A stretch of 5,278 bases of DNA, from NCBI GenBank assembly GCA_017503445.1, contig JAFVTB010000058.1, forward strand, positions 1-5,278, in the 5' to 3' direction. This stretch comes from Clostridia bacterium. GTDB taxonomy: Bacteria > Bacillota > Clostridia > Christensenellales > UBA1242. Both the position numbers and the translations under genes were made by a program. Positions 1-4,933 of the stretch are shown here, piece by piece. The first letter of the stretch is position 1. Every line of letters starts with the position of its first letter. The notes under the pieces were generated by a model, which saw nothing but the letters and a program-made list of their open reading frames with translations, was not told the origin of the DNA and made no database searches.

Positions 1-2
1 CT

Positions 3-1064
3 CGCCGTAAAAAACTGATGCGCTTTTTTGGTGCAAGTTCCCTTGCAATCATTATGGGCGCAGGGGTGTTGTGTGGGACGATATTAGCACCATTGGCAAC
101 CCACACAAATACATCAGCAGGTGATGATCCATCTTTAACAGCTCAAGAACAACTTCTTGCCGGCACTTTAGAGTTTGATCCCGAAAATGATCCCGTTATT
201 TACACAACCGTTTATGGGCTGGATATCCGCTGGCACATGGCGGGCTTGCCAAATGATCCAAATGATATTGATTTCGTGCCAAGCGGACAAAAATTGGCAA
301 CATATGCGTATTTCACTCATGCAGATGTGAATTGGGTGATTATTGGTTGCTCAAATAAATCAACAACATTAGACAATGGGGTATTAAATCTTGCAAATAT
401 TGCAAGTTATTATCAAAAAGCAGGATATTATAATTTCAGCAACACAACTTCGGGTATTTGGCAATATTTAAACGATGCAACCGAAGATGCATTGGCGGCT
501 GACTTGACTGACGTCTACGCAAATTATGGCGGTTTTTTCTATAATCAATCTTCAAACACAATTTCGCAAAAAGATGTTTTTCCGAATGCAAAGCCAACTG
601 ATGAACTTGAATTCAATGAAGTTCTTTGCTTTGCGCAAAACAGTTTCAGCACGCAATCACAATTTTATGATTACACAGGCTATGGAAACTGCTATTATAA
701 TTCGCGGTTAATGACAACACTAAATAATTTTTATTATAACAATCTTGCAGATCTTCCAATAGTGGAAAAAACTTTAAAAACTGTTTGGATAGATGCTTCA
801 AATAAAGAACATGATTCAGAACTTGAAGGAACATATAAAATATTTCCACTTGCCGGCGCAAATAAAAATGAAAGTTTTTATGTGTTGAATTATTTAACCT
901 CAGGCGCAGATGCAATGCAACAAAGCGCCGCTTGGTGGTTGAGATCTGGTTATCTTTATGATAATAGAATCGTTTACACCGTTCGCGTGAATGATGGTAT
1001 CCTTGACGTTGATCTCGTGAGTAATTCCCGCGGCGTGCGCCCAGCTTTTGTTTTGGAAATTTAA
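3..1064 (+). CDS. Secreted DUF6273-like protein, 5' end probably outside the window
   Basis: Function unknown; probably exported and acting at or beyond the cell surface. The first in-frame ATG is at 18, but the frame is open to the left edge. The codons before it read Arg-Arg-Lys-Lys-Leu, and the 17 bases ahead of the ATG hold no ribosome binding site. The true start is therefore probably upstream, with RRKK forming the basic n-region of a signal peptide. Counting from Met 18, residues 5-27 are a hydrophobic segment, and the mature part begins near residues 28-35 (Thr/Ser/Ala-rich). The C-terminus carries WWLRSG (306-311) and ends GVRPAFVLEI (339-348), the signature of DUF6273-type secreted proteins of gut Bacillota. 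That ending resembles formylglycine-generating-enzyme/C-type-lectin-like folds, so a binding rather than catalytic role is plausible (inference). The middle is rich in Asn, Tyr and Thr. The stop is TAA at 1062-1064. The nearest terminator is about 165 bases downstream, beyond the GC-rich repeat. Confidence 0.8.
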   Translation, partial: RRKKLMRFFGASSLAIIMGAGVLCGTILAPLATHTNTSAGDDPSLTAQEQLLAGTLEFDPENDPVIYTTVYGLDIRWHMAGLPNDPNDIDFVPSGQKLATYAYFTHADVNWVIIGCSNKSTTLDNGVLNLANIASYYQKAGYYNFSNTTSGIWQYLNDATEDALAADLTDVYANYGGFFYNQSSNTISQKDVFPNAKPTDELEFNEVLCFAQNSFSTQSQFYDYTGYGNCYYNSRLMTTLNNFYYNNLADLPIVEKTLKTVWIDASNKEHDSELEGTYKIFPLAGANKNESFYVLNYLTSGADAMQQSAAWWLRSGYLYDNRIVYTVRVNDGILDVDLVSNSRGVRPAFVLEI

Positions 1065-1099
1065 TCACATTTCTTTAAAAAATTTTAATTTTTCATGAA

Positions 1100-1177
1100 G
1101 CGGCATTTGTGTCATGAATAATGAAATAAGCGCGCTTGCGCGCCAATGCCAGAGGGGCTTCTCGCAAAGGAGGTGAT
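1100..1177 (-). repeat. Decayed, inverted relative of the GC-rich element at 4934-5096
   Basis: Read on the minus strand, bases 1169-1144 match 4976-5001 at 23 of 26 positions by eye. The match continues as GCGCG if the 12 bases 5002-5013 are absent from this copy. That deletion would lie between two ATTG repeats in the longer element. A further shared block is CAAGCGCGC. This copy lacks the 13-bp closing stem and the 12-bp hairpin of the long element. It still has local pairing: GCGCGC-TT-GCGCGC at 1130-1143, and a GGCATT/AATGCC pair (1102-1107 with 1145-1150). It lies in the 3' untranslated region of the secreted-protein gene, in an otherwise AT-rich spacer. No credible gene is present in it. 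Confidence 0.6.
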
Positions 1178-1226
1178 ATCAGCGGTTTAATCTTAACCCT
1201 ATTTATTTAGTTTATGTTGTATTTAT

Positions 1227-1262
1227 TCCGCTGGGCTAACACGCCCAGCGGATATTTTATTC
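1227..1262 (+). terminator. Rho-independent terminator upstream of rluB
   Basis: A perfect stem CCGCTGGGC (1228-1236) / GCCCAGCGG (1243-1251) encloses the loop TAACAC. A flanking T-A pair extends it to 10 bp. It is followed on the plus strand by the T-rich run ATATTTTATTCT. The tail is better on the plus than the minus strand, so it most likely ends transcripts coming from the secreted-protein gene and isolates the rluB promoter eight bases further on. Confidence 0.85.
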
Positions 1263-1270
1263 TTTATATC

Positions 1271-1299
1271 TTGCAATGCTTTTGGTTTTGTGATAAAAT
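1271..1299 (+). promoter_or_regulatory. Sigma-A-type promoter of rluB-plsC with extended -10
   Basis: The -35 is TTGCAA (1271-1276), the spacer is 17 bases, and the -10 is TAAAAT (1294-1299), preceded by TGA, which gives the extended -10 TGn. A start six to eight bases after the -10 falls at 1305-1307, on the ATG at 1306. The mRNA is therefore predicted to have no leader. Confidence 0.75.
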
Positions 1300-1305
1300 G
1301 TCTTT

Positions 1306-2043
1306 ATGAGATTAAACAAATTTTTGGCGCAAAGCGGGGTGTGCAGCCGCCGCAAAGCCGATGACTTAATAAAATCGGGCAAAATTGTTGTGAATGGCGC
1401 GGCAATAACGGAACTTGGCTTTCAAGTGAATGAAAAAAAAGATGTTGTGGAAGTTGACGGCGAAAGGGTGAAACTGCCGGAAAACTTTGTGTACTTCAAA
1501 CTGAATAAGCCAAAGGGCTATCTTTGCACATCTTCGGACAACAAGGGGCGCAAAACGGTTTTAGACCTTGTGAAAACCGATGCCCGCATTTTTTGCATTG
1601 GGCGATTGGATTATGACACGGAAGGGTTGCTGCTGCTCACCAACGATGGCGATTTTGCCGAAAAGCTTATTCACCCATCATATGAAATTGAAAAGGAATA
1701 TCACTGCACAATTGAAGGGGAAATCAAGGAAAGTGAACTTGCGGTTCTTCGCAAAGGCGTGGTGATTGATGGCAAACGCCTGCCCGGTGCAAAAGTGAAG
1801 GTTTTAAGCGTAGAAGATGAGCCGTCATCACACCGCCATGCAGACAAAAAAATTCACAAACGCACAAAGCTCAGCGTAATAATACACGAAGGGCTGAACA
1901 GGCAAATCCGCCGCAGTTTTGAAGCAATTGGCAGAAAAATTATCCTTCTTAAGCGCGTGCGCATCGGGCAAATCCGCCTTGGGGGCCTCAGCCGTGGGGA
2001 GTTTAAGCCACTTACTGAAAAGGAGGTTTTATGTATCGATTAA
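1306..2043 (+). CDS. rluB: RluB/RsuA-family rRNA pseudouridine synthase
   Basis: Isomerises a specific uridine in rRNA to pseudouridine in the cytoplasm during ribosome assembly. The 245 residues match the usual length of the family. An S4 RNA-binding domain is at about 2-48 (RLNKFLAQSGVCSRRKAD). It is followed by NKPKG (67-71) and the catalytic motif GRLDYDTEGLLLLT (99-112), in which Asp102 should be the nucleophile. The conserved EGLNRQIRR is at 195-203 and a basic RVRIG segment at 217-221. A Lys/His-rich insertion occupies roughly 171-186. The S4 domain and GRLD motif place it with RsuA/RluB/RluE/RluF; RluB, acting on 23S rRNA, is the usual Bacillota member, but the target base cannot be proved here. 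The ATG is chosen because the S4 domain starts directly after it. There is no Shine-Dalgarno, and the promoter abuts the start codon. The 3' end overlaps plsC by 13 bases. Confidence 0.93.
   Translation: MRLNKFLAQSGVCSRRKADDLIKSGKIVVNGAAITELGFQVNEKKDVVEVDGERVKLPENFVYFKLNKPKGYLCTSSDNKGRKTVLDLVKTDARIFCIGRLDYDTEGLLLLTNDGDFAEKLIHPSYEIEKEYHCTIEGEIKESELAVLRKGVVIDGKRLPGAKVKVLSVEDEPSSHRHADKKIHKRTKLSVIIHEGLNRQIRRSFEAIGRKIILLKRVRIGQIRLGGLSRGEFKPLTEKEVLCID
2017..2026 (+). promoter_or_regulatory. Strong Shine-Dalgarno for plsC inside the rluB 3' end
   Basis: GAAAAGGAGG ends four bases before the plsC ATG at 2031. It lies within the last rluB codons, so ribosomes finishing rluB can reinitiate; the two genes are probably translationally coupled. 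It contrasts with the absence of any such site ahead of rluB. Confidence 0.85.
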
Positions 2044-2618
2044 TATATTTCATTATCTATCCATTTATGCGGATATTTTTCCCTTGCAAGGTGATTGGCC
2101 GCAAAAATTTCCCCAAAAAACAGCCGATGCTTATCATTTGCAACCACCTGACCAATGTTGACCCGGTGTACATATATCAATATTTTTATGAAAAGAAATT
2201 CACGCTTGCCAAAAAAGAACTTTTTGAAAGCAAGGTTTTGGGGTATCTTTATCGTTGTGTGGGCGGATTCCCTATTGACCGCGGCAAGGTTGACCTTAAG
2301 GCAATCAAAACCAGCATTGCGCATTTGAAGGACGGCCACAAACTTGTGGTGTTCCCGGAAGGTACGCGCAATAAGGAAAGTGAAGAACTTCAGGGCGTGA
2401 AAAATGGCGCGGCAATGCTTGCGCTGAAAGCACAAGTGCCAATCATCCCCATGCACATTGAAAAGCGTGCAAAAATCTTCCGCCGCAACAAAATTTTTGT
2501 TGGCAAACCGTTTGACCTTGCCCAGTTTTATGACCAAAAACTCAACACCGAAACCCTTGACAAGGCCAGTGAAATTATCACACAAAAGCTCCTAGAAACC
2601 CAAAATCCACAAAAGTAA
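2031..2618 (+). CDS. plsC: PlsC-type 1-acyl-sn-glycerol-3-phosphate acyltransferase
   Basis: Transfers a fatty acyl group from acyl-ACP or acyl-CoA to the sn-2 position of lysophosphatidic acid, giving phosphatidic acid for membrane phospholipids; acts at the inner face of the membrane. All four family motifs are visible in 195 residues: NHLTNVD (38-44, the HX4D catalytic pair His39/Asp44), GGFPIDR (78-84), FPEGTR (108-113) and VPIIP (137-141). KNGAA (124-128) also fits. An N-terminal hydrophobic segment (about 4-20, LIYFIIYPFMRIFFPC) should anchor it. The length is typical of short bacterial PlsC. It overlaps rluB by 13 bases, and a strong ribosome binding site decides the start. In Clostridia, rluB, cmk and plsC often sit together; cmk is absent here. 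The 3' end runs 27 bases into the convergent ylbJ-like gene. Which acyl donor it uses cannot be told from sequence. Confidence 0.93.
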   Translation: MYRLIYFIIYPFMRIFFPCKVIGRKNFPKKQPMLIICNHLTNVDPVYIYQYFYEKKFTLAKKELFESKVLGYLYRCVGGFPIDRGKVDLKAIKTSIAHLKDGHKLVVFPEGTRNKESEELQGVKNGAAMLALKAQVPIIPMHIEKRAKIFRRNKIFVGKPFDLAQFYDQKLNTETLDKASEIITQKLLETQNPQK

Positions 2619-3554
2619 TGCGCATATCACGCAGGCAAAAATTGTTTGCGTGATTTTTTGTGCCAAGAAAAAGCCAATTTTGATGCCAATTTTTTGCAAA
2701 AATGCGTATGCCTGAAGCATTGTGGCAAGCCCCCCAAAGGTGATAAGCCCCGTGCAAAGGACGGTTATTGTGGCGGGTGAAAGCCCGCAAGTGGTGATGT
2801 CAAGGCAACCGTGTGTCATTTCAACAATGCCATTAAGTATGCCCAAAAGAATTTGGCTGTCCAGCCCGAAAACGCCGCCCAAAAAGTTTGCAATTGGCGC
2901 AAAAATGTGCGATTGGTTGAAAAGTTCAATCACCACAAAAAAAATTGAAACAAACCCGCCAATCAACAGGATTGACAAAATGCTGTCGGTCATTGTGGTG
3001 GAAAGTGAAAATTTGGGCTTGGTTTGCAGTTTGACATCTTGAATGGTTGGGCCGGCCAAATAGTTGCGATATAAAAGCCCATTGCAAATGGCGGAAAGAA
3101 TGTGGGAAATCAGCATCACAAGCCCAAGTGTGCGGCTGCACAGCATGCTTATCCCCACGCTGCCATAAATAAACATTGGCCCGCTGTTTGATGTGAATGT
3201 GCACATCTTTATTGCCTGATTTTTGGTGATGTAGCCGTCTGTGAAAAGATCCGACACCACCTTTGCCCCCACGGGATAACCGCTTAGGATTGACACCATA
3301 AAAGCATACGCCGAAATTGGCGGGGTTTTGAAAAGTTTTTGCGTGAATGTCAGGCGGTTCGCCACGGTGTTCAAAACGCCAAGGTCAGTCAACAGTTTGG
3401 TGAAGAAGATCAACGGGAAAATGGTTGGCAAAAGGATTTTTGCCCATGTTTGAAGTCCCGTGGAAAATGCGGCAATATAAACTTGGGGCGAACATACAAT
3501 CGCCAAAATAATCAAAAAAATTACAAAAGTTATTAAAAAATAAGTTTTCCTCAT
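2592..3554 (-). CDS. ylbJ: YlbJ-like polytopic membrane protein (SpoVV/nucleoside-transporter-like fold)
   Basis: Integral membrane protein of 320 residues with about eight hydrophobic segments, the first at 5-21. Family landmarks appear in order: WAKILLPTIFPLIF (37-50), LSGYPVGAK (90-98), CTFTSNSGPMFI (118-129), LGILNGIVEMTHGC (237-250) and FGGLATMLQ (273-281). B. subtilis YlbJ (SpoVV) is sporulation-specific and implicated in moving dipicolinic acid across a forespore membrane; it is related to concentrative nucleoside transporters. This protein is shorter than that one (about 400 residues), so its substrate, and whether this organism sporulates, are open. Start choice: the frame is open to an ATG at 3638, but those 28 extra residues would overlap the pta promoter and start and look polar and unstructured. 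Met at 3554, followed by RKTYF and a membrane helix, is preferred. No Shine-Dalgarno precedes it, and no clear promoter was found. The stop is TAG. Confidence 0.85.
   Translation of the reverse strand: MRKTYFLITFVIFLIILAIVCSPQVYIAAFSTGLQTWAKILLPTIFPLIFFTKLLTDLGVLNTVANRLTFTQKLFKTPPISAYAFMVSILSGYPVGAKVVSDLFTDGYITKNQAIKMCTFTSNSGPMFIYGSVGISMLCSRTLGLVMLISHILSAICNGLLYRNYLAGPTIQDVKLQTKPKFSLSTTMTDSILSILLIGGFVSIFFVVIELFNQSHIFAPIANFLGGVFGLDSQILLGILNGIVEMTHGCLDITTCGLSPATITVLCTGLITFGGLATMLQAYAFLQKIGIKIGFFLAQKITQTIFACVICALLLWILGF
2626..2659 (+). terminator. Probable terminator of rluB-plsC inside the ylbJ-like coding region
   Basis: ATCACGCA (2626-2633) pairs perfectly with TGCGTGAT (2647-2654) and is followed by a T run to 2659. 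The 13-base loop can add an inner CAA/TTG pairing. It begins eight bases after the plsC stop and serves the plus strand. The same bases encode the C-terminal part of the convergent membrane protein (around AQKITQTIFAC). Confidence 0.6.
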
Positions 3555-3561
3555 TAAAAAA

Positions 3562-3590
3562 TTGACTTTAATATGTATATTCTTTATAAT
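3562..3590 (+). promoter_or_regulatory. Near-consensus promoter of the pta-like gene
   Basis: The -35 is TTGACT (3562-3567), the spacer is 17 bases, and the -10 is TATAAT (3585-3590). Initiation at A3597 would leave three bases before the ATG at 3600. The -35 begins eight bases from the first codon of the divergent ylbJ-like gene. Confidence 0.82.
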
Positions 3591-3599
3591 TATTGTATT

Positions 3600-4589
3600 A
3601 TGAACTTTAAAAAGCAAATTTTTGCGATGGCGCGGCAAGATCTTAAAACCTTGGTGTTTCCGGAAGCAGGGCTTTCAGATACAATTGTGTTTGCCGTTAA
3701 AACAATCGTAAATAAAAAACTTGCAAAAGTGATTTTGATTGGCGACCCAAGCGCCTTTTTTTCTAAGTACAGCAATCTTGAAAGTGAAAATTTGAAGATT
3801 ATCAACCCTTCTTCAAGCCCGCTTTGTGCAGAAGTGGAAAGATTTTTGTTGTCACGGCGCGGGGATAAGGGGATAACGCCAGATGTCGCGGCACAGCTTG
3901 CGCAAGACCATTATTATTTCTCTGCCGCCTTGGTGGCCCTAAGTTATGCTGATGGCATCGTGTGCGGAAGTGAAGGCGGCGCATCAAAAACCCTGCGCCC
4001 AGCACTTGAAATCATCAAGGGGAAAGAAAGTGGTACGCTTCTTTCCAGTGGGATGATTTTTGTTGGCAAAACCCGCACATTCAAAAGGCCTGTTTTGTTG
4101 GCCGATCCCGCACTTGTGCAAAATCCCAGCGCAAGCCAACTTGTGGACATTGCCAAATGCAGTGTTGACCTTTGGAAAACAATTTTTTTGGAAGAACCAA
4201 AGGTGGCGTTTTTGTCTTATTCAACAAATCAAAGTGCAAATGGCGAAAGTGTTGACAAAATGCGCGCGGCGGCACAGATGTTTGCAATGGCGTGTCCAGA
4301 GGTTATTTCCGGCGGGGAAATGCAACTTGATTGCGCCCTCAGCCCGCGTGCGCAGGCAAAAAAATTGCCGGGTTGCCGCCTGCGGGGTGATGCAAACATC
4401 CTTATTGTGCCGGATATCAATGCCGGCAACATATTGGCAAAATCACTTGGCGTGGTTGCGGGGCTTTCCACCGTTGGGGCAATCGGGCTTGGTTTTGCAA
4501 AGCCAATCAGCATCCTTGGCACAATTGCCACCGCGGATGAAATTGTTATGACGGCCGCCATCACCGCAATTTTGGCGCAAGTGGATTAA
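3600..4589 (+). CDS. pta: Phosphate acetyltransferase-family protein with altered active-site motifs
   Basis: By family this would interconvert acetyl-CoA plus phosphate and acetyl phosphate plus CoA in the cytoplasm. The 329 residues are a normal length for the short Pta form. Recognisable parts are TLVFPEAG (17-24), VILIGDP (44-50), ADGIVCG (117-123), TLRPALEIIK (131-140), EPKVAFLSYST (199-209), GEMQLDCAL (239-247), ANILIVPDINAGN (265-277) and a C-terminal ADEIVMTAAITA (312-323). Two usually invariant motifs are changed. GAxHTTA/GAVHSTA reads GSEGGAS (123-129), and PVNDLSRG...D reads PISILGTI...E (302-314). This loses the Ser and Arg, and replaces the Asp (Glu314, with Asp313 beside it), that act in Methanosarcina Pta. 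Activity is therefore uncertain; phosphate butyryltransferase-like or non-catalytic roles are alternatives. No ackA lies beside it. An in-frame ATG at 3573 is rejected because it falls inside the promoter. No Shine-Dalgarno is present; the mRNA is predicted nearly leaderless. Confidence 0.82.
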   Translation: MNFKKQIFAMARQDLKTLVFPEAGLSDTIVFAVKTIVNKKLAKVILIGDPSAFFSKYSNLESENLKIINPSSSPLCAEVERFLLSRRGDKGITPDVAAQLAQDHYYFSAALVALSYADGIVCGSEGGASKTLRPALEIIKGKESGTLLSSGMIFVGKTRTFKRPVLLADPALVQNPSASQLVDIAKCSVDLWKTIFLEEPKVAFLSYSTNQSANGESVDKMRAAAQMFAMACPEVISGGEMQLDCALSPRAQAKKLPGCRLRGDANILIVPDINAGNILAKSLGVVAGLSTVGAIGLGFAKPISILGTIATADEIVMTAAITAILAQVD

Positions 4590-4602
4590 ATTGAAAAAAG
4601 TC

Positions 4603-4631
4603 TTGACAAATTCAATTTCACGCATTATAAT
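4603..4631 (+). promoter_or_regulatory. Perfect-consensus promoter of rpmF
   Basis: TTGACA (4603-4608), 17 bases, TATAAT (4626-4631): an exact sigma-A consensus. The predicted start at A4637/G4638 gives a leader of about 36 bases containing a run of eight Ts and the ribosome binding site. It lies only 13 bases after the pta stop, so rpmF need not depend on pta transcription. The -35 sits in the loop of an 8-bp inverted repeat, AAATTGAA (4588-4595) / TTCAATTT (4611-4618). Confidence 0.9.
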
Positions 4632-4673
4632 TGCATAGTAAATTTTTTTTAAAGAAGAAGACAGGAGGAAGAA

Positions 4674-4871
4674 ATGGCAGTTCCAAAGGGAAAAGTTTCG
4701 AAAGCCAGAAAACATAAACGCAATTCTGCAAACTTTAAGGCCGCAGCCGCAACGCTTGTTGAATGCCCAAACTGCAAAGAATTTATGCAGCCACACAAGG
4801 TTTGCCCAAAATGTGGTTTCTATAAAGGCAAACAAATCATCGAAACAGAAAAGAAACAAAAAGAAAATTAA
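4674..4871 (+). CDS. rpmF: 50S ribosomal protein L32 (zinc-binding form)
   Basis: Small basic protein of the large ribosomal subunit, 65 residues. It opens with the diagnostic MAVPKGKVSKARKHKR, followed by a zinc ribbon formed by Cys31, Cys34, Cys44 and Cys47 (CPNC and CPKC, 9 residues apart) and the GFYKGK segment (48-53). The tail from about 54 is a charged Lys/Glu stretch slightly longer than in many homologues. All four cysteines are kept, so this is the zinc-dependent (C+) type. The start is fixed by AGGAGG (4663-4668) five bases ahead of the ATG and by the conserved MAVP. It is transcribed from its own consensus promoter and closed by its own terminator, so it appears monocistronic. In many Clostridia rpmF follows yceD (DUF177) and precedes plsX; neither is next to it here. 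Confidence 0.97.
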   Translation: MAVPKGKVSKARKHKRNSANFKAAAATLVECPNCKEFMQPHKVCPKCGFYKGKQIIETEKKQKEN

Positions 4872-4875
4872 ATTT

Positions 4876-4901
4876 TCGCTGGGCTTGCCCAGCGATTTTT
4901 T
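4876..4901 (+). terminator. Rho-independent terminator of rpmF
   Basis: CGCTGGG (4877-4883) and CCCAGCG (4888-4894) form a perfect stem closed by a CTTG loop, with a flanking T-A pair. A six-T run follows (4896-4901). It starts five bases after the rpmF stop. The stem sequence is the same as in the terminator at 1227-1262. Confidence 0.92.
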
Positions 4902-4933
4902 ATTGTTAAAATCTTTTTGGTGAATCCATAGGT

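Noticed and set aside
646..1068. 140-codon minus-strand frame opposite the secreted-protein gene
   Set aside because: It is a shadow of the WWLRSG...GVRPAF-containing gene on the plus strand, with basic low-complexity translation and no domain.
1114..1176. 20-codon plus-strand frame ending at the orphan Shine-Dalgarno
   Set aside because: It has no ribosome binding site of its own and lies in the repeat; nothing supports translation.
1165..1185. Minus-strand resemblance to the 3' end of 16S rRNA (ATCACCTCCTTT)
   Set aside because: The match stops on both sides; the conserved sequence expected upstream of a real 16S end is absent.
2040..2585. 181-codon minus-strand frame opposite plsC
   Set aside because: plsC carries all four acyltransferase motifs on the plus strand, so this is a shadow frame.
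3573..3599. Upstream ATG for the pta-like gene
   Set aside because: It lies between the -35 and -10 boxes of the gene's own promoter, and the added residues do not belong to the Pta fold.
3555..3638. 28-residue N-terminal extension of the YlbJ-like protein
   Set aside because: It would overlap the divergent pta promoter and first codons, and the family protein starts with a membrane helix just after Met 3554.
1729..4251. GAAAGTG occurs six times on the plus strand and was not seen on the minus strand (possible skewed Chi- or KOPS-like motif)
   Set aside because: Five of the six are in-frame GAA-AGT Glu-Ser codons in plus-strand genes, so codon preference is the simpler explanation.
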